Of a stretch of DNA of 64,000 nt, positions 24,111-39,100 are shown piece after piece. Numbering within the stretch: the stretch's first letter is position 1; every line of letters begins with the position of its first letter. The notes under the pieces were generated by a model that saw only the letters and a program-made list of their open reading frames with translations, had not been told where the DNA came from and did no database searches. The stretch is from NCBI GenBank assembly GCA_014549065.1, contig JACDOX010000015.1:3575728-3639727 (forward strand). Reading direction: 5' to 3'. This DNA is from Cardinalis cardinalis (Eukaryota; Chordata; Aves; Passeriformes; Cardinalidae). The translations under genes were made by a program, and so were the position numbers.

Positions 24111-27100
24111 GGAGAGGCANCGGAGCAATTAAAGGGATAAGATGGAGTAAAACTGAGGAATAAAAATTAAGAGTTAGGACAGGAGGTGGGGATAAAGCCG
24201 GTGGAGAGAGTTCAGGCAGCAGCTGATCGCTGTGGAGGGCGATAACCAAGTTCCCTGTGAGGCGCCCCCTGCCCGAGAGGAGCCAGGGGCGGAGCGGGGC
24301 ATCCAGGGANTCGCCGGCACCCTCGGCTCTGAGGCGTGGGACACGGGGGGAGCCGAAACATCCCAGCTGAGGCTGAGCAGGGCCGAAGGTTTTCCCCTCA
24401 ATGGGAAGCNGTTCCTGAAGAGCATTACCAGCAACAGGAGCAGGGCATGGTCAGACGGTGCTGCTGCCTTCTGGAGATTACGACAAGCTGTGTAGGGCTC
24501 AATAGGTATTTGTATACAAATTATGTGTCTTGTACATTGCAGTATTTATCCACCTGCGTTATTGGGGCGACGCTTGAAAGCCCAGAAGAAGAAGAGGAGG
24601 GAGATGAAAATGAATCCCCTGTTGATCCCAGGAGCACNGGGGAAATCTATGAAATAGTGGGTACTCTTTCTAAACCAGAGAGTGCTGATCTACAGTTTGC
24701 AAAGGAAACATATGCAGTAAGTATGAGTCTGATTTCAGATTGCCTTTAGACAACATTAGAAATATGACAGGTCATGTAAAATGACCTGCACTAATGAAAT
24801 TTTGTTCCTGCTGGAAGCTGTATATGTCTGCTTTACTCTTTCTGCTTCCTGCATGTGCTCTGGCTTCCTCTCTTGTAGGTCTGACACAGCAAATATAAAA
24901 GGAAGGAACTCAGGCAGAAAATAGATTATGTCCTCTTCATAACTTTTTGTAAAAAAATCTATCTTATTGATCCACAGGTCTGCTTTCTTTTTTTCTCAAA
25001 GCTTACGCTTCAAATATCTCTTATCTTCTTTTTGTCTTTTATCACCATTTTGAAGGTAGTGATGCTGGACTCAAAGTTAGTGTCCTTCTTAACTGTTCAC
25101 TGAAGTCACAGCTTTCACTTGCAGCTAATTGTTCTGAANACCTCCATTTTTGTATAAAAATTATATGTCCAGAGTTTAACTAAAGGAGTTTTGCTCTTGT
25201 GGATGTGATTGCTTATTGCTTGATTTAGTTTTCTGAAACTAGAAATTGCCTCTGTTTCAAACTGCTTATTATAAACTGGTTATTATTCTTCTTATTGAAG
25301 AATCTCTTCCAGCATCTGAAAATTTTGATTCAGATGTCTATGCAGCTGAACTGTTCAATCAGGAAATTATACCTAGCAGTGTTTAGTTTTAACCCCTGCT
25401 TTTGCCCAAAGTGTTTGCTGGACTTGCTCAANTATGTGCTCAAGTAATACAGATAATATGAAGTTAATAAAAATTAAAGGATGCTATCTTGCAAGGAAAT
25501 TGACATTTTATGTCTTCTCTATTCTGCCAATGGATAGTTGTTTAAAATACCTGGATAAGTAGTAGATATTTTCGTGACTCACAAATGCACTAAAAATATG
25601 GATCCTAAAATACCATTAAAAGTCTGTATTGTTGATCTATGTTAAAATGTATTCTAAATTAGAAATTTCAGCATTTAATTTCCATTTTATCAGCTTTCTT
25701 GTATCTGACAGATAAAAGTTTGATAACTCTCTTATGAATAATTCCAACATCCTAGTGTTAGAAAACCACATTCTATCCAGAAATTTAACTAGAAGAGGAT
25801 TTTTTTTTCTCTAATGACAGAATCTGTTTTTCCCTCAGGTCTCTTCTCGAGAAGAACTCTTAAGCCACTTGCTTGAGTGTGAAATTGTTTTATATAACAT
25901 CACTGAGGATGCAAGCCAAATAGAGGAAGCAACGTGGGCTGCTTCTGGTTAGTATAGCTTTACCTGAACAGAAATTTGGTTTGTATGTAGCCATAAATGT
26001 GTAATAAAATTATCATGGATTCACTTTAATATAAAATTGGGTTCCTTGATGGAGAAATGCTGCACAAATTATTTGGATAAATAGCAAGGAACCATGGAAT
26101 GCATTGTCACATTCAAAAGGGAGAGAAGCTGGCATGGAATGGTCCAACACTTTAAATGGCACATCTTTGTAGGCTGTAATTTCCCTAAATAACTGTCAAC
26201 CATCGTCTCATCTCTTTGCATCGGGAGGTGAATATTCCTGTGATATTCAAAGAATGTTTCAATATTTTATATAATTATTTTAAGTTTCTTTTTCTTTAAA
26301 GTCCAATAAAAAATATTGCTAACAGTCTTTTGAAAACTTTCTCCTTATTGTTACACCCAAATTCTAATAGGCAGCTGGAATCCTTTCATGGTGAGAGTGC
26401 AATATGATTCTTTATATGACAGCTAAACTAAATTATGCTTTCCTCTTTATAATATGAACACTCNGACAACAGAATAATTTGCATAACAAAAAATTCATTT
26501 GCTTGTTTTATATTAAAATATACTTTGTTTGCTTTTTCTTTCTTTGTTTGCTTTTCTTTCTTCAGTAGCTTTTTCTTTCTCTATTTGTTTTCTCTTGTGA
26601 TTTTTTATCTTTATTTTATATTAATTCAAAGAGCATTTGCTTAAAAAGACATCACATAGAACATTGGTATGAGTGTCAATCCAGGACCTTTATATAAAAG
26701 CAAAACTACAGTTTGAATAATACAGTTCAAANTAAAATTCTTGCTTTCATTTAACAGCCCTACATAAGGAAATAGAGACTTTTGCAAAACAAAAGTTATT
26801 CATCCTCATTTCAACAATAATGACCTGGGCAAATACCAAACCCTTTGACCCTGTAAGTAATATCAAAACATTATTTTTTTTTCAATAGATGTTGTCATTT
26901 AATAGAAAATNTTCATTACATTAAATTATACAATATATTTTGGGTGTGTACTACAATGATATCTGGTAAAGTGAGTGGATTTTTAGGATTCTTTCACCCT
27001 TATCCATTACTCACTGCCAAAATTGCGGAAGAAATTCACTGACAAAAAAGTTTAGGCACTGGGCTATAATGATACAGAAAGACATAAGGAGTTGCTTAGT

Positions 27101-30100
27101 CGAGAGGCAAGACAAATGCTAACCACAATATGCACTGTCTTTCAGTCATTAAAAAAATCCCATATTCATTGCATATTTAATGAAATACATAATTAAACTG
27201 GATACATCTTTATATCGATATGTGCAAAGTATTTTCAGGAGCCATGTTGGGTGCTTTGTAGTATGCTATTGCAATTCTCAAATTCAGTGTTACAGAAATA
27301 GAGTTTTTTCAACCCTGTGTAATGCTATATATAATAAAAACTAATGGTTTTCTTAAATATAAAAAGTGGTTAAAAATCTTTTACTGTGAAATTTGAAATT
27401 GAACTCATAACATTTTCAAAATGTTGAACCTCAAGCATCAAATTCAGAACCTTGACGATTTTGAAATGAAGACAAAGTTAAAACAGATTTTAAAATGCTT
27501 TTAAAGAACTTCCTTTAACTATCTAGACCTTTAAAAATTGTTCTGTTTTAGGAAATGTACATCAGTCACATTTTTTTTCTTCATAGGAAAATCCTGACGC
27601 TCCTTTTAATGAAGAAGATTTTCGCAAAAGAAGGTCTCATCCTGGCTTTGTGGATCACATAAATGCTGAAAAACACATTGCAAAACTCGGGAAAACTGTA
27701 TGTATTGAACTTTTTTATAAAAATAAGCTGGTTTGTCTTCTTATTTAGAGCTTTATCATAGTAACAGAATTTATAAACTGTTTGAATAAGTTTTAAGAAT
27801 ATAATATTGTCCTTATAAATATGGATGACACATATTATTAATAAAATATAGTAGCATGGAGAATACTATAATGTCCTTTGAAACCCAAGTGTATGCATAA
27901 TATAAATCTCAGTTTCTTTTTTTTTTCTTAGGTAGGGATAAATCATGCTCATCTTAAAAAAATACTGTTTCTTTGCTTGTACCAGAGACAATCAAAGCTG
28001 GGGTCTGTGTGGAAAGATTTGAGGAAGAAAGATTGTAGAGGAGTGAGATATTAGTACTGCTCTAAAGAAAAGCAGCATCTTTAAATATCAGCAGGCTATG
28101 TTAGTATTACGACTCATTTAAATACTTAGATGTTCTGGCCACACCTATCATGTCCTGGATAGTTTGTGCTCTTGGAGCAGAGGCCTTGTTGACTTTTGTT
28201 CCACCCTATAATTTACTTTAAAATCATGGCCATAGAGCTGACACAGAATAGCTAAAATATGTTTTTAAATCTCCTCCTTCAGCTTTGCTTGCTTTGGTCT
28301 GATTAGGCCATTAATCTTACTAGAGAACAGACTATGCCTCCATTTGTATTTAAGAACTATTATTAAATAAATACCAATAGTGGCTCAGCTTACAATTCAG
28401 GAAAATGGAAGCTGTTGTCATTAGTGGTGGAGTAGTGAGGAGGTTCAAAGACAACAAAATACACTGATAATGAAGGAATGATAATGGTCATTCTTTTTCC
28501 TCTGTTGGAAGTCTTCCATAATCAATATAATTCAATGTCCATTTCAGAAATTTATCCAGCTAATAACAGAGTTTATTGTGAAAAAAACTTTTCTCTGGTT
28601 TGAGCATATATTTGCTGTCTTATGTCCTGCTGAGAAAATAGTACTAGAAATTATATTCTGTTCTACTGTAGATCTAATAGTACAGAATACCAATAAAAAT
28701 TTGGTTTACAGCTTGAAAAAGCAGTGGTAAATTGGTTTTTCTCTTACTATGCTAACATGGATTTGGAAGACCATGGGATGAGTTTCACACCTGCAATGTT
28801 AACAACATGAAAATTTTAAACAACATCCATCAAACCTTGTGTTAACTTCAGCCACCACTTAAAACCCAGATGAATTATTGATAATTTTTCTGACTAGTCC
28901 AAAGCACTGAGTCACTGCCTACCAAAAGTATTTATATAATTAGCTTCTAAGTGTTTGCCAGGCTGAACATCTGTTAAGAAGACAGATATGTAGCAGTACA
29001 TGATAAAGCATCTTGAATATTTTCAATAGTACCTGCTGTAACCCTTTCAAAAGGAGCCCCTTTGCTCCAGAACTCCAGTGTCAGCACCAATGGGTATCAC
29101 TGCCCCTGGATGGTTTCTGTCAGCACTTTGGAACAGGATGGCTCTAAAGCATCTCTTCTTCCCATGGAATCAGCTTTGGCTTCCTGTGATGGCTGAAGAC
29201 TTCTGGATTACAGTCTTTACTCATTCCTATATTCAGTGGTATCTAGGAAATATGCCATCAGTGAAAGAAATTACAGTGTTATCGTTCCCTGGAAAGACCT
29301 CAGACACTAGAATTCATCAGCCAGCCAGGTAAAAAAGCTCTTGCACCAGGAATAGAAGGTTTTCTAAGCCTTATTGCCTGTTCAGAGGGCATTTTAATGG
29401 AAGTTGTTTCTTAAAGCAAGATTTCACCTCTCTTCATTAGTGTACCTCTCACCTATTTTTTGATTAAATTCAGTAACAGTCTGAGAGTTCAAGAGTCTTT
29501 GTTTTTTATCACTAGCAATTTTTTACCTTTACCTTTGTGGCATTCAGAGCATTGAGGTTGTGCCACTTTTCCCAGAAGTTGCAATCTCTGGGGTCCTGCC
29601 AAATTCAGAATCCTTGGAGAAATATCTGCCTGCCAAAGGCAGAAAAGCTCTTCATCCCCCATCTCTGTTCTCAGTGACATCACAGTTCCCGAATCCATTT
29701 AGACCTGTTTCTCACTTCAAGCAATTTTTAAGGAGCAAGCCAACAAGCTAAAACAACCACAGCCCGGAACTGAGAATCCCAGCTAGAAAGTGACACCTAG
29801 TGGCTTTAGTGAACAGCACACGGGAACGTGACATTCCTTACCCGGGACTAAACGTGACGCGAGGAACATCAACTTCTCTAAGCATTGCCCTATTTTTAAA
29901 ATTACCTATAGCCAAGTAACGTCAAGAAGTACCTTCTCAATGGGTGGCTTGTGACACTAAGTAGCTATTGTTAGAGGAATTGAACCTGTTTTAGAGGTAT
30001 GCATTTCAGTGAAATACAACACTCAGTGCAAAACTATGGTTTGTTCACACAAGGCAGGAGTTAGCACAAGGTACATGGAAGGAAATCCTGTGTTACATTC

Positions 30101-33100
30101 TTTTTAAGGGAAATGAGAAATAGCGCCTTCTGTGCTAGAAGAGGCAGGTTTTTCCTGCTAGAAGGCAGAAATTACTATGTATCTTCTGGGACATGTCTGC
30201 AGTCCAAAGCAGCCCCGGGTGCTGCTGCTCTTAGGTGCACACACTATCTGTCATGGAGTTACCCAAGCAAACTCAGTATGTGTTAAGATCTGAGTAGTAA
30301 GAGATACCTCTACACAAATTAAGACGCAAATGANACCACAAACTGAAGTCAATTATACAGATTTTATTTAACAATGAATATGAGGTAGAGAGATAGAAAG
30401 AAATAGAAAACAGAGGACAGAGATCAAGCAGAAGATAGTCACCACCCAAGGATCCCATGGCATCATGTTGGTCCTTCTTCATACTGGGCTTCCCAGTGAT
30501 AGGGGTCCCAAGATAGTTCAAAACTTTTCCTTTTCATACATTTTAGCAAAAGAAGGAATTAATATTCATTGGCTACAGAGTTCTCTTAACTTATTGGTTA
30601 AATCATTCCCTCATTTCTGATGCTAATTAGTCCCATGCTCAGTCTTTCTCTTCTTTTGAGTTGATGGGTTTCTTGGGTGGGAAGGCCAGAAGTTGGTGGT
30701 CATGACCATGCCCTGCCAGAGTCACATTTTATGCACTTGGAGCTGATTTCAGCACAATTGCTGAGCTGGCTTTCCTTATGGTCTGTAAATTCTGCATTTT
30801 GTGATCATTATCAGCATTATCATTCTTCTCCCCAAGCTTTGTTAATGTAAGCTTTATAACATTTTGCGATGCATTGTCTGGGATAACACCANCTTTATCT
30901 TATCTCAAGCTGCCACTGTGGTGGTTCACCTTACAGTCCAGGTTGCAGATATCCACACAGGCAGATCCAGGAGGGCTTCAGTGATGGCTGGAGGTTGCCA
31001 TCTGATCCATAACTAGGGGTGATCTTTGTTTGACCACTGATACACATATGAGCAGTTGCTTCATGATGCTGTTGGCCACAGTGGGAATTTTTGTCCAGAT
31101 GTGTTAAGCAGGACGTACTAACCAGATCACCCCAGGTCATGCCTGGAGTTAGAGATATTCTGCTGCAGCTCCCTTCTGTGCTCATCTCATGGCAAAATCC
31201 TCCTGTGGCCCTAGCAGTGTTTGAAAAAGGCAGCTGTCCTTACAGTGTGGAAGATCTTCTGCTATCTGTAATGTCTTCTAATTTTAGTGTTCCTCGTGAT
31301 TAATAACAAGCTGTTGAATTCAGTTCAGTTGAAGTAGTTTTTATAACAAAGTTTCACTTTCTAAGTATATAGACAAAGCCAAATAGATGCAACACACTGA
31401 CTTTGCAACTTGTCATCAAGTTACATGGTGCTTTGCTTGTATAATCAAAGATTGGCTAAGACATGCCTTATTTTTCTGCTTCTAAAATATTATAAAGATG
31501 ATAATAAAAGGTCCATTCCTCCCTCCCCCAAAAAATGATAGATCCCAAATCTGCACAGGTATTCCCACTGTGATAAAGGCAGGTTCTTTTACATTTTATG
31601 ATGAAGATATATAATGCCTAGGATATTTACAACATGAGAATTATTTAATAATTTTGTTTCATCTTAAAAAAATTTAAAGTGACTAATTCAAAAAACTTCT
31701 TCGAAAGCTTTTTTCTTTTGCGATGATTGAATTTTTTTTTCACTCTGTATAACCATCCTCACCATTGATACAAACAGTAACATGTATGTCCAAGCAGACA
31801 GGTAATTTTATGACATTACACAGATCAGCCAAAAATATGTGGGTTAATCATGATGTGTTGTTAGCAATCCATTTAAATAGTTCAAAGATTATTTTTTTTT
31901 TTAATAGTGTATCAAAATGAAAGTAAAGAAATTGTAAAATCATTAATCCAGCATTTTCTGCTCCTTTAGACAGATAAATGCAAATAGAGTGTATTGAAAA
32001 AAATAGATTCAATGAATTTCAGAGTTATTTTTTCTTGAAAATAGGAAGTAGAAGCATGAGCTATCCTGTTTACTCAATTGATTTACGTAACTTCCAAATT
32101 TTACCTCTTAATTTTATTTTAGTCTTATAATCTTTGTTCAAATGTAGACAGACCTTTTTTTGAAGACAGCTGTAGACAGCTTTTCTGGAAGGAAGTAATA
32201 ATAATATGACTCAGGAAGCTACAGGATATGCAACAATTGATCTAGTTACAACTTGGAAGCGATACAGTTTGCGCACTTTGTGTATTTAATGTACATGTAT
32301 TCAAGAGTCAGTGTAGACCTGTATCCCAGTTGCGGTACCAGATTTTAATGAAAACTTTCTTGCTGATTTCACTTTACAGAACAAAAAAAAGTTTACAACT
32401 TATGTTGTTGCCTCAGGACATCAATATGGAGCTGAGGAAGGACTCTTTCACTACTTTTTTAAGGTACATATCCAACTACATTTGAAGGATCATTTAATTT
32501 CTAGGGGCAAACTGCATTGGAATTGAATCCATTTTTAGCAGCCTTGGCATCATAAGCTCAATGCTTTCATGAGCAGAACTGTTTATTTGATCCTTTTGAA
32601 ACATTTTAGCTACAGTGGAAGTGTTTTTCCTTTTTTTGGCTCTATTTTTTCTTAGATATTTCTCTAGTTTTTGAACAGTATCTCCATATGTACTTTCCAG
32701 TGAGAACATGTCTGTCATGTAAATGGAATCCAGGGAAATGTCTTTCTATCCAACAGTCTCTTTTTTTTTTTCCTTAGGGTGATAAAAAGTAATATTTGCC
32801 AAGATTAAAGAATAGTCTTTAAAAAAAACCCTCTTGCTTTTAGTAGTTTGGCAATCAGTACTGCTCAAGAATGGTCTTCTTTACTGCAGTTCTATTAATT
32901 ATTCAATAAACTGAACTTTAAATCTTGAATATACAGATTTGCCTAGTAATCAAATGTTCCTTTTTTAGATCTAGTTAAAAGTAACCTTTTTTTTCTCACT
33001 TTATTCTCTGATTTTCAGATGTGTTGGCTTGGTGAGACTCCTGCAATACCTGTTTTTGGAGATGGCAAGAATATTATTCCAACCATTCATATTCGTGATT

Positions 33101-36100
33101 TAGCAATGTAAGTGGAAAAAAAAATTCTCTGAGCAATAACTGATACCTAGCTAGATAATAAATCCACTAGAGAGTACTGAGGCTTTTTAATTGAGTGTGT
33201 CAGTTTAAGGTCACTTTTTGGTCCTTTTAACTGAGTCAAAGAGAGCCTTCCCTTTCTCTAGAAGCAGATGTNCTTTCTGGAAACCTTATCTGACTGTTGC
33301 ACTGGTGCTTTGCTTTTAATAAATGACAAATCATGCTCAGTCTAGGGTGTGATACCAGTTAACTGGCAGAGAACTGGAAATGGATTGTGGACTCTACAGC
33401 AGACTAAGACAACATCTTTCACAGATATAGCTTTTTATTCTTTNAACTTCCTTCCAAATAAAATGTGTAGCTGTGCTTCTTTATTAAGTGAAATATGTAT
33501 GAAAATGTCATGCTCTGAAATGTTCTGCAAGAATTTGCAGACTCGTGGTACCATTTCATGAACTGCATTTAACAAGGAAAGCCCTGGAGGCTTCTCCAAG
33601 TGCCAGCCCGGGCCGTACTTGCTATGTTTCAGAGTGTTGCAAAATGTAGCAGAACATAAGCCAGACTTTCAATATGTACTTGGAGTAGATGCATCGATGC
33701 ACNCGCTTCGAGAATTAGTAAAGGTAAGAGAGTTGATAAAAGCATGATATTTGAATTTCTCTTTTTTTGTTTTTTTAGTATATTTATATGTAAAGTTTTA
33801 AAACTATGTGCTTTAATGAAATAGACATTCCTAGGTCTTCCTGAATTATCCTGAGTAGTAAATTACATGGAAGATTACTTTCAAATCCTCTAAGACTTCT
33901 GTCCTTTAAACAAAGTAGGTTACTTGATCTTGCAGAACTAATTTTTGCAGTATTATCATTAAGTTTAATAAAAATTTTACCTAAGAAATTTATGGAGAAT
34001 TGTTATGAGATTCACAGAACTGTGATTAGATACTGAGTCTTTACCNTGTGTTTGCCTTCATGTTGTGGAAGATATCTTGTTTTTCCAAGAGTTTTGAAAT
34101 TAAGTCTAGAAGTAGTCTGAATGACAGTGCTAAACAATANACTATGATAGTGAGAGTCAGCTCATAGGACACTTGCTCATGTAGATTGCGCAAATGTTAC
34201 ATAAGGCCCTTTTGTTGTTGTTATATCAAAGAGAGTTTAATGAAACAGGGAGCTCACTAGAAGATGAAACCTGTGCTTTGGTCCAGGGAGGCATCCCAAG
34301 GAGTGTGGTTGGTGTCCTTTCATAAGTATGAGGTTGTTTAGAAATGTGAAATAGAGGACAGGGGTAAGTGGACAGTTCTTGGGGACAGGAAGTTGCCAGT
34401 GGAGAGGGTGCTACAGAGACTTCTCTTGGCGGGGAGCTGTTCCAGCCCAGGGGAAGACTGGAAAGGTGCATGGGAAAGAAACATCTTGANAATTCTAGTT
34501 AAAAATAGCTGAAGATTAGAAGAGAGTTTGGAACGAGTATCACATATGCCTTTTCCATGCTTATTTTCACTGGGTGTCCACTAAGTGACATCATTGAAGC
34601 CAGAATGCTGGATTATTAGATCTGATGTTGTTACGGTCCAGTTTAAACCCAGAAGAGCAAAGAAAACTAAGTCTCTGTGTAAAAAATGGAAAGAACTTTG
34701 AAGGTTCATAATATATCCCAAAAACATGATTAAAAGCAAATGAGGTTAGATGTTGGTGGCAAAAATTTGATATATTTTATTTAATAGTAAAAGAGGCAAA
34801 GGGGAAGGGAAGGGAAGGGAAGGGAAGGGAAGGGAAGGGAAGGGAAGGGAAGGAGCTAGGTGGAAGCATATCACCCATCCAACGGTCCCAATGACGTCTC
34901 GTTGCTCCCCTCCATCTGGACGTCCTCTGGTGGTGAGGGCCACCACACAGAAGACTGTAGAATCCAGCAGGTTAATGCAGCTTTGGGCAGGTGGGAACTC
35001 CCACGTGTCCCCCTTGCANGGGCCAGTTTGACACTGTCCCTTGCAACACTGCGGATCTGTTGCATCATGCTGCAGTGCTCTGGTGCAGGGTCTGGGGACC
35101 CCTTTGGGGGGCCTTTGATGCGCCATGACACCCCTNCTGCTGTGATAAGCTTTTCTCCGGGTGAAGGGGCCCTCAGCTGAGCTGGTCTGCACAGCGGAGG
35201 ATGGGCGGTCACTGCCTCTCACCAGAGCCTTTTGCGCTACACACCCAAAAATCTCCTCCTCCCCACACCTTTTGGTGCAAGAGTCTGTGAGCAGCCTGGT
35301 AGCTGATAGCCCTGGGGTTCGGTCACCCCTCAGGAGGTGTTAGGCTTGTGCTCTGTGAATGCATCCTTTTTCCGCAGCCCTAAATTGTTACTTTATCTTA
35401 TCTTCATCAGCGAGCAGTCCGGGGGCCTCAGTCGGAGCCCCATTCAGGGTGTGGTGGTCTTCTCCGCAGCCTTTGTAAAACAGTTTTTGCTATAANAGGC
35501 AAAAGTCCTTTATGAAAATGTTTAAGTCATAAAATATAGTATTTCAGTCTCCGACAATAGTCTACATAAATGCTCAAGATTTTATGGCATTTAGTGTGAT
35601 TTAAATCTATTCTAAAGGGCTGTAGGAGTAACTAACAATTTCTGTCTAATGATGAAATGCAAATGATATGCGGAGAGTTATCAGTAGCATTGATCTGAAA
35701 ACCCTTCCCAATTGTTAATGAAGAACCTNAAGGAACCTGAAGTAAAAGTGCTGGGAAAATAAATATCTCCAAATACATCTGAANCACTAGGATTTTATTC
35801 GTATATTTAAGAGCTTTATAAAGTTTTTTGTGGGTTTTTTGTTTTGTTGTTTTGNTTTTTTTTAATTGCAGGTAGTAAGGAAGAATTGTTACTTAGCAAT
35901 CAAAAGCTATTCAATACTACCATTAAAGTTAATATATTGTTCTTAGATCTATTTCAGTCAGCTCAATCCTGATTTTCAAGGCACAAATGTATTGTTCCTA
36001 ATCTATTTCAGAAGTATCCTGATTTTCCAGACACAGTGTAACATAAAATTTACAGCACATCTTTTATCCACAGAAATCCTGTTCATTTTTTTCCTAAGAA

Positions 36101-39100
36101 TTTGACTTCTTAAGTGGTTCTGATGTGGCTNTTTCTTTATTTGTTTCTTTGTTTGTTTTTCTGACAGTGTATCAGTAAAAATATTGGACCAGGAAAAATT
36201 GAGAAGGTTCCTAAAGAAAATGCATTCCTGAGCAAAGAGCTAACTGTCAGTAATTTGCTTTCTTTTATTTCTTCAGGAAAGTATTTAAACTTAAAAGTAT
36301 ATATAAAGATATAAAAGTATATATAAAGATTTCATTATAAAGATATAATTCATTATAAATCTATTTATCTGGAAGAAACTGTTCATAGGAGAAATAAACA
36401 AAATACAACCCAGATAGTTTTAAGATGGCACTTGATAAATTTATAAAAGTGGGAATTCCTTGCAATTACATGAAAACTTTTCATTGTACAGAAAATTGTT
36501 TAGTGTTGCATGTTCTAATTTGAGAACACTCAAATACAATCATACATTGAATATTAATATTTTTAAAAAGCTTAAATATCTGTTTTGTTTTGTATGTAAA
36601 CCTTCTTTCCCAATGCTTTAATTCTTTCTATTCTCTCCATCCATTCTAGTCTCTTGCTCCAGCTGTTCTTTTAACATGCATAGCTTAAATCTGTAAATAA
36701 ATGTAGCTTTGNTCCCCCAGCAAATGCAACTGGATATGTTGTTTGTGAACCTGCGAATGGAATCTCTTTATCTGAAAGAGAATTTCAACATTAACTGGTT
36801 TGCTGAGACAGGACTGATAGATAACATTGCTCAAGTCGTCATGGAATACAAGCAAGCTCGAGGATTACTGGTAATGCTTTGCTAAAGTATTTTAAACTGC
36901 TTTTCTCTCTTTATCCCTGATAGAAATGGTTATATAAACACAAATCTTAAATTAATTAAGTAAAAATACATAGAAGATGGATATAGATGCAAAATAAGTG
37001 AACATAAAAACTTAAAATTAAATTGAAGATTTAAATAAGAGGCTCTTTTTTTTGGCCTCTTTAAACAAGAGGCAAAAGAAAAGAAGACTGAGTTTTATTT
37101 CCTTTATGCCTAAAACTGAAATTCTGTAAATGCAAATTAGCTTAATGATGGAAAGCTGCTGTTCTGAAGCTAGTTTCTTTATGCAGTATATGGTATTCTT
37201 GGTGTATTTTGCCTCAGGAATATAATAAGTGTGTCTTTTATTTAAACTTTTTTTACAGTAGTCAATAATTAAGTGAGTATTTTGTGCCCTTTATATATTC
37301 AGTGAGTGTGGATATTCCAGTGCAATATAGCCTTCCTTTTACCCTGCTCTGTAGTGTAATTTACTGGGCAACTTCACTATTTCCTATGTTAGCTTGATAT
37401 TTAGAACTTCTGTATTCAGATGTATAGGTTACTGAAAGGTGCAGGAAAATGCCTGTTTACATCNAAGTATCAATAAAGCTGTTTAGCATGTCTATATCTG
37501 GTTCAAACTTTGAATAAGAGTTCAGGGCATGTAAAAAAGATGAAGATACTATTGTTAAAAGTTATTTATTGAAAGTCCCTCCATAGCTCTGAAAGAATTA
37601 TCTGATCTGTGTTTGGNTTAAACTATTGCATCGCAGAACAAATGCATCTAACTAAAAAAACAGTACATACCAGGTAGCAAGGAGAAGTAAGGCTAGCTAG
37701 ACTGTCTCTGTCACTACTCTATTGCAGAGTTTGTACTGTCAGATTTATTAAATTAAGATAGGCACTTAATTAAGTATGATTATGAGTTTATTGTATAACA
37801 TATTTAGAAGTGTATACTGGGATCCTAATTGCACTTACGCATCCTCAGGCTAGGTAGGCTGAAATGATGAGACATCACTTAAGATTGTGATGGATCTGGA
37901 ATTTTTGAAGTCAAAAGAATAATTTTGATGACAGCAACTCTATCTCAATTGGAAAGTAGAGACATTCCATAATACACTGCATCCTATCTGTGGGATTGTG
38001 TCATCTCTTTGGATTATTCAAACATTAACTAGCCACAACAAATTGGTCTGTATGTCTAGTAAATAGAAGCATGCTTTTTCTCCAACAGNAAATTTCATCA
38101 TTTAAGTAACTATGTTACTTGAGACCTATGGGTGATAGAGAAGATATTCAACAAAAAATAAATAAATAAAACAAAAATATCCTTTTAATTTTAAGTACAA
38201 TTGCTATTTCCTATTAGTCATATTAAAAATATTGTTGCTTTTACATATAAGCATCTGTGCTGCTTGAATAATGTTATATCTTTATCNTTTTTTCCAGCCT
38301 CTTAAAGTTTGCATTCATGGTCCTCCTGGGTCTGGCAAATCTACCATTGCTAAGGAGCTCTGCAAACACTACAAGCTACATTATGTTAGGACAAATGATG
38401 CGATTTCTGAAAAAATTGCAGATCTGGTGTGTTACTGTTTTCTAATATTCCTGTTATTTTAATTTCTCAGATTTTAAGATGTGTGGCAGCATTTAAAAAT
38501 TACTTATAATCCCACTATTTGAGAATAGAAATATCTTTTAAAATACTGATCATCTCTGGCAGTTGCTGAAATCTTTTTAGAGACTGGAAGTTGCTCAGTA
38601 ACTCACTGTTCATGAACACACATGAAAGGAATTATTTTTTTCTTTTATTACGTCTGTGTATAAAGTAAATTTGGTTATGGAATTTCTGAGCCAACTCATA
38701 TTTCTGTTCTTGTCATCAGGAGCAAATTGTGGCTAAAGAACCTGTCAGGGTGGAAAGAGAAGTAGAAGGAGAAGGAGAAGATCTTGTAGAGGAGGAGGAA
38801 GAGGANGAGGGTGAAAATGTAGAAGAAGCAAAGGAATTCTTGGACGCAATAAAAGAAAACATGCAGCAGAATAAAGGTAGGAAATACAAAGTATGATGGT
38901 GGGATTCAGGTAGCTAGTGCAACCCTATGCAAATGGAAATCAGGAAATAAATTCGTGTTCTAGACTTTTAGCTCCTATTAAAATCAAGTACCAACTGGAC
39001 AAGGGAGAGGAAATGCAATGAAGGGTTTATGAGTTGAGATAAAGATAGGGAGAGACNACAAATAGAGTACAGGGCAAAACAGACCTGACTTGGGCAAAAT

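Larger units (their letters stand above)
24717..27586 (+). other. AK7 introns 2-4
   Basis: Introns at 24717-25838, 25948-26757 and 26853-27586. AT-rich, with a T/C-rich TTTCTTT stretch near 26530-26590. No repeats or genes recognised. Confidence 0.5.
33724..36167 (+). other. AK7 intron 8
   Basis: Contains an anomalous GC-rich, retroelement-like block (about 34750-35485) that includes a GGGAA tandem repeat. The stretch 34200-34480 is also less AT-rich than the surroundings but unrecognised. Remaining sequence is AT-rich. Confidence 0.5.

Noticed and set aside
30880..31300. Possible internal retroviral coding next to LTR-like copy A
   Set aside because: Short frames on both strands show no recognisable gag, protease, polymerase or envelope motif.
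34746..35222. 158-codon minus-strand frame through the GGGAA repeat
   Set aside because: Its C-terminal part translates the tandem repeat and it contains ambiguous codons; treated as part of the LTR-like element.
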